The position numbers were made by a program, and so were the translations under genes. From the NCBI GenBank assembly GCA_034190875.2, contig CM067357.1:14554442-14618441 (forward strand): a stretch of 64,000 bases of DNA, read 5' to 3'. The stretch comes from Urechis unicinctus (Eukaryota > Annelida > Polychaeta > Xenopneusta > Urechidae). The number at the start of each line of letters is the position of its first letter. Position 1 is the stretch's first letter. Under the pieces are notes generated by a model. That model worked only from the letters and a program-made list of their open reading frames with translations. It ran no database searches and was not told the origin of the DNA. Shown here piece after piece: positions 9,774 through 19,989 of this stretch.

Positions 9774-10208
9774 ATGGCCGATCCATACACAGCTTATTAT
9801 ACACACCAAGATGGAAATGGTTTCCCCGTATTCATGGGGAGTAGGCGACAACGTGGTCATGGTTTGGGTTGCCTCTTTAGCGGTTTGGCACGTATGGTGA
9901 TGCCTCTAGTGAAACAAACACTACCCTCATTGGCCAGGAAAGCTGTACCCATCGTCAAGAAAAGTATCATGAAAACAGGAGCCAGAGTGGTCGGAGATGT
10001 ATTGAAGGGTCGACCTTTGAAAACGGCCGCTAAACGACGAATGATACAAACCGGAAGTGAATTTGTTGATGATTTGGCTCCAGCTATAAAACGACATCCG
10101 CGAGGCAGTCACACCAGACCCAAACGTGGTAGACCATCGAATAAGAAACGCGGCAGACCGTCCAAGCGTGGAAGGCTACGACAGCAGAAAGGTGATATAT
10201 TCGGATAA
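9774..10208 (+). CDS. basic virion protein, adenovirus pVI/core-like
   Basis: The frame is intact at 144 codons and starts one base after the penton stop. The N-terminus has GSRRQRGHGLGCLF, with a GHGLG stretch resembling maturation sites cut by adenain-type proteases. It is followed by an amphipathic helix (SGLARMVMPLVKQTLPSLAR) like the membrane-lytic helix of pVI, and by a very basic tail with repeated RGRPS-type AT-hook-like motifs. Position between minor and major capsid genes matches Polinton and adintovirus gene order. The pVI-like role is inference from layout and composition. Confidence 0.75.
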   Translation: MADPYTAYYTHQDGNGFPVFMGSRRQRGHGLGCLFSGLARMVMPLVKQTLPSLARKAVPIVKKSIMKTGARVVGDVLKGRPLKTAAKRRMIQTGSEFVDDLAPAIKRHPRGSHTRPKRGRPSNKKRGRPSKRGRLRQQKGDIFG

Positions 10209-10210
10209 CG

Positions 10211-11521
10211 ATGGCTCTCGTCCACCCACAATCGTGCCCCTGTACCAAAAGTGAATTGGATCTCTTCAGTATTCCACCGACTCAGAGTAGTATTGCACAT
10301 GGTCATTGGGTCGAACATCACCCGGTTTCGGCACTAGGTGCGGGTCCTGTTGAGTTTAGCGTCAGTGGTTCGGGTGATGATTATCTCGACCTGGCCAATT
10401 CCTATTTACACCTCCAGACCAAGGTGGTACAAGCCAATGGTGATAATTTAGAGGCGGATGCCCCGGTGGCTCCTGTTAATCTATATTTACATTCATTATT
10501 TGGTCAAGTGGATGTAACTCTCAACGAAAAGCTAGTGTCTACCTCCTCCAACACTTATCCGTATCGGGCCTACATGGAAACTTTGTTGAGTTACGGTCCG
10601 GCAGCTAAAGAGTCACAGTTGACGGCAGCTTTATGGCACAAAGACACGGCCGGTCACATGGACACCCGTACGGCTGATAATCAAGGGTGGCGGACCCGAC
10701 AAAGGCGAGCGGCCAGAAGTGGGGTGGTGGATATGATGGGGCCACTTCATCTGGACATGTTTTGCCAAGAGCGGTATTTGCTGAATGGGGTGGATATGAA
10801 AGTGCGCCTGGTGAAAAGCAGCGATCCCTTTAGTCTTATGGCAACGACTGCGAACGACTTTCGTCCAAAGACGGTGTTGACCTCTGCGGTTCTATTGATA
10901 CGCAAAATCAAATTGAATCCAACAGTGCAGTTGGCTCATATTAAAGCCTTGGAACATAACCCAGTCAAATACCCTATTCGACGTGTGGAAACCAAAGTGT
11001 TTTCTATACCTCAGGGTAATATGACAGCCAACCAAGAAAATCTATTTCTGGGTCAACTTCCCAAGCGTCTGGTTTTGGGGTGTGTAGATAACGAGGCTTT
11101 CAATGGTCACTATCAAAAGAACCCATTCCATTTCAAGCATTACAACATGAACTTTTTGTCATTAGATATGGATGGACAACAGATCCGTGCCAAACCCTTA
11201 CAACCCCATTTTGCAAACCATATATACACACGAAGTTACGCCAATCTATTCATTAGCACAGGGCAAGCCAATCAAGACGAGGGTAATCACATTGCGTTGC
11301 ATGAATATCCAAAGGGTCATAGTTTATTTGCATTTGATCTAACACCTGATTTAGCTGAAGGAGGTAGTCACTTTAACTTGATCAAACAAGGAAACATCCG
11401 CTTGGAAATGCGTTTTGCTGAAGCTCTACCTAATACCGTCAATGTAATTGTATATGCCGAATTTGAAAACGTGATTCAAGTGGATCGAACTCGTAATGTT
11501 TTATTTGATTACGCGGCCTAA
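10211..11521 (+). CDS. major capsid protein (double jelly-roll)
   Basis: The frame is uninterrupted for 436 codons from ATG at 10211, with the conserved N-terminus MALVHPQSCPCTKSELDLF and SIPPTQSSI. Further family blocks are VNLYLHSLFGQVDV with LNEKLVS, YMETLLSYG, and the C-terminal NVIVYAEFENVIQVD. It is the hexon-like subunit that forms the predicted Polinton capsid shell. Length and boundaries are normal. It is the only large gene of this element with no visible lesion. The protease gene starts three bases after its stop. Confidence 0.95.
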   Translation: MALVHPQSCPCTKSELDLFSIPPTQSSIAHGHWVEHHPVSALGAGPVEFSVSGSGDDYLDLANSYLHLQTKVVQANGDNLEADAPVAPVNLYLHSLFGQVDVTLNEKLVSTSSNTYPYRAYMETLLSYGPAAKESQLTAALWHKDTAGHMDTRTADNQGWRTRQRRAARSGVVDMMGPLHLDMFCQERYLLNGVDMKVRLVKSSDPFSLMATTANDFRPKTVLTSAVLLIRKIKLNPTVQLAHIKALEHNPVKYPIRRVETKVFSIPQGNMTANQENLFLGQLPKRLVLGCVDNEAFNGHYQKNPFHFKHYNMNFLSLDMDGQQIRAKPLQPHFANHIYTRSYANLFISTGQANQDEGNHIALHEYPKGHSLFAFDLTPDLAEGGSHFNLIKQGNIRLEMRFAEALPNTVNVIVYAEFENVIQVDRTRNVLFDYAA

Positions 11522-11523
11522 GC

Positions 11524-11969
11524 ATGGATTCGGATCAACTGGGGACCTGATTGCACAAGATCCCCATACTCGTCAAATGGTTCGAGGTGTCTTTGCCTTG
11601 GATACATTGCCTCGAAACCTAGTCCAGCCTAGTGGTCTGATTTGTAACACCCAACCCCGTAGTCAACCTGGGGAACACTGGGTGGCTATTTATATCGATC
11701 ATGAAGGTCGTGGAGAATATTTTGATTCGTTCGGTTTACCACCTCTCCTGCCTATGTTTCATAGATTTCTCACGCGTCATTGTGTATCATGGACCTTTAA
11801 TCAACAGACTGTGCAAGCTTTAAACTCCAGTGCCTGTGGTTTGTATTGTATGTATTACTTGCTTTTAAGGAGTCGAGGTGTTTCCATGAAACAACTCTTG
11901 GGTATATTTAAGCAGGAATTGGTTGCTAATGATACCATAGTATTCGATTTGATTAATAAAATATACTAA
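11524..11969 (+). pseudogene. adenain/Ulp1-like cysteine protease, N-terminal frameshift
   Basis: This enzyme matures virion proteins. The catalytic set is present: His in GEHWVAIYID, Asp in EYFDSFG, the oxyanion Gln in NQQTVQ, and Cys in SSACGLYCMYY. The expected start ATG at 11524 opens only eight codons before TGA at 11548-11550. The rest is in another frame, which also runs back into the capsid gene (ATG at 11496). A one-base lesion near 11540-11550 is the simplest reading. Alternatively translation could start at 11496 inside the capsid gene, giving a 157-residue protein with a different N-terminus. Confidence 0.88.
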
Positions 11970-12015
11970 ACGAATTGTTGTTGTTGTAGTGGCCTTGTTT
12001 ACACAATCATTTTAT
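11955..12015. terminator. convergent polyadenylation signals
   Basis: AATAAA at 11957-11962 overlaps the protease stop on the plus strand. TTTATT at about 12010-12015 is AATAAA on the minus strand, some 120 bases beyond the polymerase stop. Rightward and leftward transcripts therefore meet and end in this spacer. Confidence 0.55.
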
Positions 12016-12997
12016 TGGCACGATTGTAAAATACATTTTCAACATGAATCAGGAAACAAAGAATTTTGTTTTTACATTTTCTAAAAGTACATCACTCAAA
12101 CTGGGACAACAATCACTACAACAAACATCGTAAATAATTAAATCAGCAAGGGGCGCGTTGATACCCCATCAGTCAAGACTTTCCGTTTGGGATAAAAGTA
12201 TGAGAGAGAAGCTCGCGACTGGGCGTAGGTGAACATCTGGTTGTCCATGCATCGGAACCCCCAATTAACACCTGATCCTGATTGTTGCTCTCTCAACACT
12301 TTTAAGTACTTGTCTTTGTTGAGGGTATTCTGGTTTTTGTTCAACCCCTTGCAAGATGTTTTGTCAGTGTGACCAAAACAATAGTATGTTTTGCTACACA
12401 AACTGACAATCCCATCACCACATCATTCTTCTTTGAATAAACCGGGTGTTCGTTTGTCAAATTTTTGACGCTCGAGACAGCACGGTTGATCTACCCAAAC
12501 TTGACCACTACACTTGGCATTCACCCATTCCTCACGGTGAGCCTGACAAGTGACCGCTGGCATCCATTGATCCCATTCACGGTAAAAGGCCTCTCGCAAG
12601 TCAGGTTTGACCACCTTTTCCAAACATCGACCGGAAACGGCAAAATAGGCAGAGTCGGTATCCATTTCACAATACTCGAAATCACACCTATCCACATATT
12701 TAGCAACAAATTCAAACTCCAACATCCTCAACTTTGCATATTGGTACACGAAGAAACCAATTTGATGCGGTAAGTTTAACGATATTGAAGCTTTGGCCAT
12801 TTCGACCTCGTATGTGGATTCGTCTAGTTCGTTTAAGGCGCGAAACGTTTTATGTTAATAAGTTTGGCTGCACAACGCTCATCCACATACTTTACTTTTC
12901 GATGTTTGGTTTGGTATGTAACCGTGCGTCCATAACCCGAATTACCAAGAAGTTTCATGGTATCTGCTACTATAGCTTGGTTGGGATCGGCATACGC

Positions 12998-13295
12998 CTA
13001 CAAAGACACACAATGAAGAAAAATAATAAAAGGTTTGATAGGTACTACATAAATAAAAATAATAATAATTCGCTATAAGCTAATGATAATATAAAAAAAA
13101 AATTATGAATATATAAATAAAAAATAATCAGATATATGGTCATGAAATTATTAATAAATTAAGATTACAACAAAATAAAAATAAAAATATAAATAAAAAA
13201 AAATAATAATCCGATAAATGTTCATGAAATAATTAATAAATAAATTAAGATTAAAAATAAATAAATAAATAAATGATTAAATAAATAAATCTTAC
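12998..13295 (-). other. A/T-rich polymerase intron
   Basis: The donor (AG then GTAAGATT) at 13291-13295 and acceptor (CTTTGTAG) ending at 12998 bracket a spacer made largely of AAATAA/ATAAT repeats. The downstream exon begins with the block containing ADPNQAIVADTMKL before motif B. The phase at this junction does not match as written, which suggests a further small indel. A second, 117-bp intron lies at 13469-13585; it happens to be free of stops. Confidence 0.6.
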
Positions 13296-14986
13296 CTAGC
13301 ATTTGACACACGGTCGGCAAATTGACGAAAGCAGGCCTTAGGTTCATACTCCACAGTGTGGTAGATCCGTGTGACTACCAAACCATGGTTTTGATACCAT
13401 TTTAATAGCGGAGTGGCCAGTAATAGCTTTTCGCCTCGGTAACTACAGATTAAGGACCTCCATGGTTGCTGTGACACATCAAGACGTAAAATCACCAGAT
13501 ATGAGAAAGTACAGTTTAAGATATTATAGCACTTTCTTTGAATAAAAATAAATAAATACATCATTCGCAACGGAAAGGGTTTTACCGTCATTATTTTATG
13601 TTGTTCTGCATACGCGCCCATGACAGGTCCGATATCCTCACGGCAGATGTTGATATTTTTGAAAATGGGTGTCATTTCTTGGAAGTGGTCTTTCAAATGA
13701 TCTGGGACATGAAGATCCACTTCCACCATCCCAAAGAAAGACCCATCTCTGACACGGCTGAGAATTTCCTCTTGGGACATTGCAGGTAGAGGTGGGGTTG
13801 GTAAGGTGTTAATGAAGGCTTTCACCAAGGTACTTTGTCGCTTCTGGTTTCGCCATTCACACTCCCACTGCTCCACCACAGTATAACCCAATTTTCTCAA
13901 GTAAGCCGTGTTTTGACGGGTCTCCATCAACAAGTCTGCCATAGCTTTATCTCGGGTGACATTGTGTGTCTTGCCAGTGCAGGGATGCCCATGCCAGTAA
14001 CAACCGTGAAATTGGTAAATGGTTTGGTATTGCGTTGGTGACGGATCAAAATGATTGCGGTCAGTAGGAGCCACAAAATCCAACCACTCCAATGCTACAT
14101 GGCGGCGATCTGTTGTGATAGGTGCAAAATCTGGAGCAACTGTTCTGACTGGGTGACCGCTGGGCATTTCTTGAGCCAAGGCGTAAAGATACAAGGCGTT
14201 AGCATCATAGCCGACTATACCACGGCATAGTTTGGCCTGGTCCTGATATTCAACTTGTCGGATCCGAGTCACATTCTTTTCATGGTATCGATGGAAAACG
14301 ACGGATGGCCCACCTACAATGTTATTTTTGATGAGCCAATAGAGATCCACATTTTTACCATCGACTAATGAGAAGAAGCAATCCAGATCCTGGAACATGT
14401 AGTTCAATGTCAGACCTGGAACACTAATACCCTGTTTAAACATGTCGATATTACGCTCCTCGTAAAATCGACTTTGCTTTTCCAAGGCCTCTAGAAATGG
14501 GACTACATCAATATTATTGTAATACTTCAAATAGTCCTTGAAGCAGGTCATCCCTTCAGACTCCCATGCACGCTGACATTCTATATAGTCCGCTTCGCTA
14601 ATGTTTTCATTACGAAGCGAACTATGAAAGTCAGCGTGAGAAGGTAGCTCTCTGTGGTTCAACCGATCCAACGTGACCCATTCATAAGGAAAACATGCTT
14701 TGTTTACACTACAATGGTACGCTTTTAAATATTTGTCGTAATTGCAACCAGGTGCCAAATAGTTGCAGATATCCAAAAATTTAAAATTGTCGGACTTTAG
14801 GCAAAGAAAATTATTATTTTTTTTTTACGACAAAATTAATTGGTTCGTATTGTGCGAAGAACCGTATGATAGCTACCTTGATGGCGTTCAGGTCGTATTT
14901 TCAGGAATTAAAACCAATAACGGATAATTCCATCAAATAGCTCTGAAACTTTTCTATGAGTTGCTCCAGTGGATGCTTCCCCTTGG

Positions 14987-16445
14987 TTACCGGATCGGTT
15001 TGCCACATGTGGTGCAAGCGTAAGACTTGCAATAGCGATCCCGGTTCACAATATAACTGAAATGCGCCTGGTGTAAATTGAGGTACATTTCTTCAGCATA
15101 GTTAGTAGGGGACCGCCTAACAAGTGTGGCAACCTGTCAACAAACAATCATGTAAAATATTCAGTTATGAATTACACTTTCATTGAGTAAAGCTTCACTT
15201 AAATCATTTATATTTCAGCTTACCTGCTCTTCAGTGCATTGGTACACGAAAATGTTAACTTTGAAACGCTCCTCCACTTTTTCGATATCGGCCCATGGAA
15301 CACCGGGGAATGTTTCAATGTCCCCAGTGGGATAGGTCTCTCGAAAAAGCCGTTTCGTCAACTTCGCTAATCCTCGAAGCGGGGCCCCACGCTGCAAGGC
15401 CAGACAACGAAACAGACATAGCCTGTCCGTGTATGGTCTCCACGAATTCATATCCATGACCAGCCCTAGGACAGCCTTGTTGTTCCGGATATGAGGAGGT
15501 AGTTTGGTAGGGGCAAAACCAATAGGGTGGTCTAGTAACTTGCTGACATAGACTGTCAGGTTTGTTACTTTGATAACCATCCACTTGGAATTGGAGCGCT
15601 GATCGCGGGCCCATGTCAGAATATCCCCCTGTTCGAGCCTCCTCTCGAAAGCTTTGAAATCATCAGCATTTCTCACGGTGACCGGTGCCGGAAGTAGCCG
15701 GGCATTATTCATTGAAGAATGAAAGTAGCGGAGTTCACCACTCTCATTATTCCTCAAGATAAAGCCGCAGCTGGCATTTATTTTGATGGCCACTTGTTGC
15801 TGATCGAAGATGACCTCTCTCAGTATGGGCATCGGAATGCGCAAATCGAAATTAAAGACATCCTGCAATGGTCCTATACGGACGTAAGTCCGGATGGCAT
15901 TGCCGTGCCTAAGTTCGAGCGCTGCGATTCCGGTTGCCAGAGCATCTGAAAGAAAAGTAAGAGAGCGAGAGAGAGTGAGATAGTTAAACAAATCACCGCA
16001 TTGATTCTAATTTATCACAAGCAACAATATGTAAAGATCATACCAGGTTCATCTTCATTCTCCATTACCCCGGCGCCCTGCTGACCGTCGTCGATTACCA
16101 CGTTTGCTTGGTTAGCTTCAACTGTCAAACAGAAATTAATAGTGCTAGGCCGAAATTCCATCGTAATATGTTGGTAGATAGTTGTTTTATATATCTTGTT
16201 GAGCTCACGTTCAGACGCAATTAATAATCCATGAATCGTATCCATACCTATTTCACCGGGAAAGCCAGCTAATTCGTCAAGAGCTCGATGCGCTTCGTTC
16301 AACGCATACTCGTCCATGACACATGACAACTCAAAGTCGTTGACATCACTATCCCACAAAGCTAACACAAATAAAAATTAATGAATAAAAACTAAAATAA
16401 ATAGTGAATTTGATATCATTCAACACGATTCTGCTACTAATGACA

Positions 16446-16527
<82 letters not shown>

Positions 16528-16812
16528 TGTCAAAACCTCGACTGATATTTTACCTTGATCGCGCTCGTATCCCGCCATATATGTAATCAATTCCTGATCA
16601 TTTGGAGCCTTCCAAAGTACTGAAGCCAAATGGTAACAATCGTTGGTCTGAATACAGTTATTTCAAGATAAACTTTTTATATTTAGTTGTAGCTATCATC
16701 GGATATCGCTCTGAATTAAATTCATTAGGATAAATAATATTTAAATGAATAATTCATGCTTACACTCTGATGAACTCGAACGACGACAAAAGCTTTTTCT
16801 TGCTGGCTCCAT
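14987..16812 (-). other. spliced N-terminal extension of the polymerase
   Basis: Exon ends carry GTAAGC, GTAAAA, GTATGA and GTAAGC donors, and the matching acceptors end CTTCAG, GTTAG, TTTCAG and TGACAG. Phases agree at all four junctions (1/1, 1/1, 1/1, 0/0), which is strong internal support. The third exon (16044-16361) encodes an acidic helical segment, and the fourth (15224-15945) a block with CLFRCLALQRGAPL that recurs in Polinton polymerases of other invertebrates. The second intron holds a TA microsatellite. Exact exon 1 is the least certain. Confidence 0.75.
16450..16519. repeat. (TA)n microsatellite in polymerase intron
   Basis: About 70 bp of uninterrupted TA lies within the second intron of the polymerase gene. 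Confidence 0.97.
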
Positions 16813-16874
16813 CTTGGATCGTCTTGGGTCTGATAGCTGACTCAGATTGTGAATTTTTCCTATATTTCCACCCC

Positions 16875-16881
16875 CTTTATA
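16875..16881 (-). promoter_or_regulatory. TATA box of polymerase gene
   Basis: On the minus strand TATAAAG lies about 63 bases upstream of the predicted ATG at 16812. The spacing fits a core promoter with a short leader, and it supports the choice of exon 1. Confidence 0.5.
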
Positions 16882-16895
16882 TTAGAGCATGTGGC

Positions 16896-17013
16896 ATTCA
16901 AGCGTGAAACTACGCAGCGGGCCGTGTGCAAACGCTTTTATTCGCACACGCTGTATTCAAGTGTGAAGCTACGCAAAGGGTCGTGCGCAAAGGCTTTAAT
17001 TCGGCCGACCACG
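16896..17013. repeat. 59-bp tandem repeat upstream of the polymerase promoter
   Basis: Two diverged copies (16896-16954 and 16955-17013) share ATTCAAGYGTGAARCTACGC and a GTGCRAARGCTTTWATTCG block. They sit immediately upstream of the predicted TATA box, which suggests a duplicated regulatory module like the one at 5136-5301. CACGTG occurs just past the second copy. Confidence 0.7.
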
Positions 17014-17271
17014 TGTTCCGGGACAAAAAACCTCATTTCGAAATCCGACTTAACTAGGAACACTTCTCTCTTCGCCGCTTAAAGTGTATATAAATATCAT
17101 CAGAAAGCATGAAAATACCAGTGTGGTTAATACATTTTTTTTTATTTTTTTATTGATTTCCTTTCATTATTTCGTATGAGGTCATCCCCCGAAAGGTAGT
17201 TACTCCAACACCGCTCCACGTTTCAAATTTGGTCACTCCCCACCGTAGACAGCGTCCTAACAAATCGAATG

Positions 17272-17553
17272 CTATCGATCGTGGGACCAATGCTGGGTTT
17301 TTTTTATATAATTAATAACTTCTGTGGAGGTAACCAGTTCTTTGGTAACAACATCCAATACTCGTGCGTGTAAGTCAAAGGGAGGGAATTCCGTTTCCTC
17401 CAATTTTACTAAGCCCACTGTTAATATTTGTTCTAGCACAACAGCCTCTTCAGGTGTAAATCCACCGTTGGCAATATACTGTGAACGCAGCTGCATGTAT
17501 ATTTCACCCACTTTGTCACAGGGCATTTTAAACCAGTCAAATTTGCTCTCTGC
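17272..17553 (-). CDS. unknown Polinton ORF, probable last exon
   Basis: The frame runs from an acceptor-like site (GTGTCGCAG, ending about 17554) through MPCDKVGEIYMQL, and stops after HWSHDR. If translation starts at the internal ATG (17526) it encodes 84 residues, mostly helical and acidic, including EEAVVLEQILTVGLVKL. I do not recognise it. It lies between the polymerase promoter and the right repeat, and a TATAAATA at 17783-17790 (minus) could drive an upstream exon. It may be a regulatory ORF or a detached polymerase leader. Confidence 0.5.
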   Translation of the reverse strand, partial: AESKFDWFKMPCDKVGEIYMQLRSQYIANGGFTPEEAVVLEQILTVGLVKLEETEFPPFDLHARVLDVVTKELVTSTEVINYIKKTQHWSHDR

Positions 17554-17608
17554 GACACAAATAAATAAATAGATAAATAATCATATACATATCACGATAT
17601 ATGTATAA

Positions 17609-17646
<38 letters not shown>

Positions 17647-18278
17647 GATCAATTAATTTTCTGACGGTATTTTCGGTTTCTGAATGAGTCCATTTACTTC
17701 ACGACTATGATGTGATGATGTGGTACAGGAGTGATTCCTATTTCGTGAGATGAGCTTTGGTGACTACTAACGATTGGAACCATATTTATAGGCGACAATT
17801 ATTCAGGATTAAGAAGGCGTCGCCTGCAGGATTTCAAATTCCATGTTGAAAGCTTTCCTCATGTTAGGTATGGGGGAGATTGACCACAGCTTTCACAGCC
17901 GGCACTGTTGATTGTGTTAACATTTTTAACCCATTGATAAGTACTCCATCACACAAACGACCTCTTTCCCACGTTAAGCATCTTCATTCATCTGTTACAG
18001 CTGACACATGGCGAATTTCGAAAACATTCTCAACGCATTGTTATTCCCAAGTATTACATTTGAAAAGGCTCATTGTCATTGCACTTAGCAGACATTCTTA
18101 ATCCCAATTGTCGTTTACACTACTTGACATATCAATAGCAAACTTCACAGATATTCTTCAATCCAACCTTATTCGCATCTGTTACAGTTTACAACTTTAG
18201 TGTTACAATTTGTAATCCTAACCCAAGCTATACTCAACAGCCATTATTCTTCTCAACCATCAATAGCCACTTAGCCTA
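17554..18278. other. gene-poor right subterminal region of the Polinton
   Basis: The region holds a short TA array (about 17608-17648), a minus-strand TATAAATA (17783-17790) and dispersed T-rich sequence up to the right terminal repeat. No convincing coding frame is seen. Confidence 0.55.
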
Positions 18279-18628
18279 TTTACTAACATGTTCAAACACG
18301 TCTTCCCAAGTTCATTGTGATCCCAAACGATTACACCATTCTCAAGTGGCGTGGGTATATCATTTGAATAGAAACCTTCAACTACAATATTTACTAAACC
18401 CATTGTTATTCCTAGAGAACACCACTCAATACCTTTAAACACTCAACAACTCACCTTAACAATGCATTACATCATATCATGTGGACACATAGCATCACCA
18501 CCTGGCGCAAGTCCAAACACGTCACATGATCATGTGGTCAACGCGTGGGGGGATCCTAGGGGGTGGGCAACTCCATGGGGGGGCTCAGGTATAAGTTTTA
18601 CGTAGTATCCTGTGCGAGGACTACTACT
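18279..18628 (-). repeat. Polinton right terminal inverted repeat
   Basis: This is the reverse complement of 2838-3197, ending ACTACT directly against the CATATG target duplication. Differences from the left copy are few, mainly length changes in homopolymers and one short indel. Confidence 0.95.
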
Positions 18629-18634
18629 CATATG
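18629..18634. other. Polinton target-site duplication, right copy
   Basis: CATATG follows the final ACTACT of the element and matches 2832-2837. On the minus strand it encodes His-Met at the end of finger sequence GRNVKEHM. Confidence 0.92.
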
Positions 18635-19888
18635 TTCTTTAACATTTCTTCCACTACTGAAAAACTTCCCACAAATACCACATTTGTGAGGTTTTTCGCC
18701 GGTATGCATTTTCATATGTCGTCCAAGATGGCCTCCGTGAATGAAAGACTTTCTGCAGACGCCACATGTGTACGGCCTTTCACCCGTATGCGTTCTTGTA
18801 TGTGTTTTTAGGCTGCTCTTTTGCGTGAATGTTTTTAGGTTCCCCGTGAGAGCGAACGACTTTCCTCAAATATCACATTTATATGGTTTTTCACCAGTGT
18901 GCGTTTTAGTATGTGTTTTAAGGACGCTCACTCGAGTGAACGACCTCCCACAGATATCACATTTATATGGTGTTTCACCAGTGTGCAATCTGGTATGTAT
19001 TTTTAGGGCGCTAATTTGAGTAAACGCCTCTCCACAGATAACACATTTATACGGTTTTTCGCCAGTGTGCGTTCTCCTATGCGTCTTTAGAGAGCTTCCA
19101 TGGTTGAAACACTTTCCACAAATGTCACTTTTGTAAGGCTTTTCACAGGCATGTATTCTGAGATGTCGGTCAAGATGGCTTTCATGAAGGAAAGACTGTC
19201 CACAAATGTCACATGTGTACGGTTTATCACAAGTATGTATTCTGGTATGTCTTCTTAGGTTCCCCACGTCAGCGAACGACTTTCCACAGATATCACACCT
19301 ATATGGTTTGTCACCAGTGTGCGTTTTCATATGTCGCTTAAGATTGTTTCTACGACTGAAACACTTCCCACAAATATCACATTTGCATGCCTGGCCTCTG
19401 GAATTCGTTATCTTATGATTTGTTGGATTGTTCCCATAAAAGTACGCCGTCCCAAATATGACACATTGGATCTTCCATATGGGCGTCGTCTCGGAGACCA
19501 TCGTTTGATTCCGAGCACCACAATGTATATTATCGGGCACATTCAGTTCCCTATCACCGATCCGATTTGAGGTGTCCTTATTCATTTCACATCCTAGTTT
19601 GTTGGCATAATTCTCTACATGCTTCTCAAGCGCTCCAGACTTGATAATGATGGAACCATTGGCTCCTAATTCACAAGGAATATTGCCAGAAATGTTAATA
19701 GGCGATGACCCGTCTGAGGTGCTATGATCAATGCTCACTCTTTTATAATCCTGGAGCAATGTAGATTTGTCCGAGAATAAGTTATCACTGACATCATCAG
19801 GGTCCTCCAGTTTTATCATGGCTTTGACGTCTTCCATACTCGTGTATTCATTTCCGTCTGCCAGTAATGACGATGTGTTGGACATTCC
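18635..19888 (-). pseudogene. C2H2 zinc-finger gene interrupted by the Polinton
   Basis: A 3' splice site (TTTTACAG) at 19889-19890 opens the exon, which encodes MSNTSSLLADGNEYTSMEDV and then a MIKLEDPDDV segment with a consensus SUMO site. A spacer of about 130 residues follows, then six C2H2 fingers with TGEKPY linkers. The fourth has lost its first Cys (KSDICG). In the seventh, the second Cys codon is TGA (18866-18868). Beyond it come a chimeric finger (a partial unit deleted in GNLKTFTQKSS) and two more fingers, and the array stops at His-Met where the element enters. Probably a DNA-binding transcription regulator in life, now truncated to six fingers at best. Confidence 0.88.
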
Positions 19889-19989
19889 CTGTAAAACAGG
19901 TTCATGAATCAATGTCTGGATTAGGAAAGATAAAAAAGTCATATATGCATTTCTACATTTGGACGCCAAAACATATATAAAATATCAGA

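Larger units (their letters stand above)
12138..16812 (-). pseudogene. protein-primed DNA polymerase B, spliced and decayed
   Basis: This gene would replicate the element. On the minus strand I see a predicted first exon (16764-16812, ATG), exons 16554-16619, 16044-16361, 15224-15945 and one starting at 15133, then the polymerase core. Motifs in order are the CLFRCLAL block in the N-terminal extension, a C-x2-C segment (YCKSYACTTCGK), ExoII (GFNS, stop, KYDLN), ExoIII region (YYNNIDVVPF), motif A (YDANALYL), FHGCYWHGH, motif B (KLLGNSGYG), motif C (DTDS) and the C-terminus (FYPKRKVL). Lesions are TAA at 14987-14989, TGA at 14901-14903 (in ExoII), a frame change in the poly-T/A run at 14815-14826, TAA at 12833-12835 and TGA at 12423-12425. 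The ExoI block is missing. Dead as a polymerase. Confidence 0.94.
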
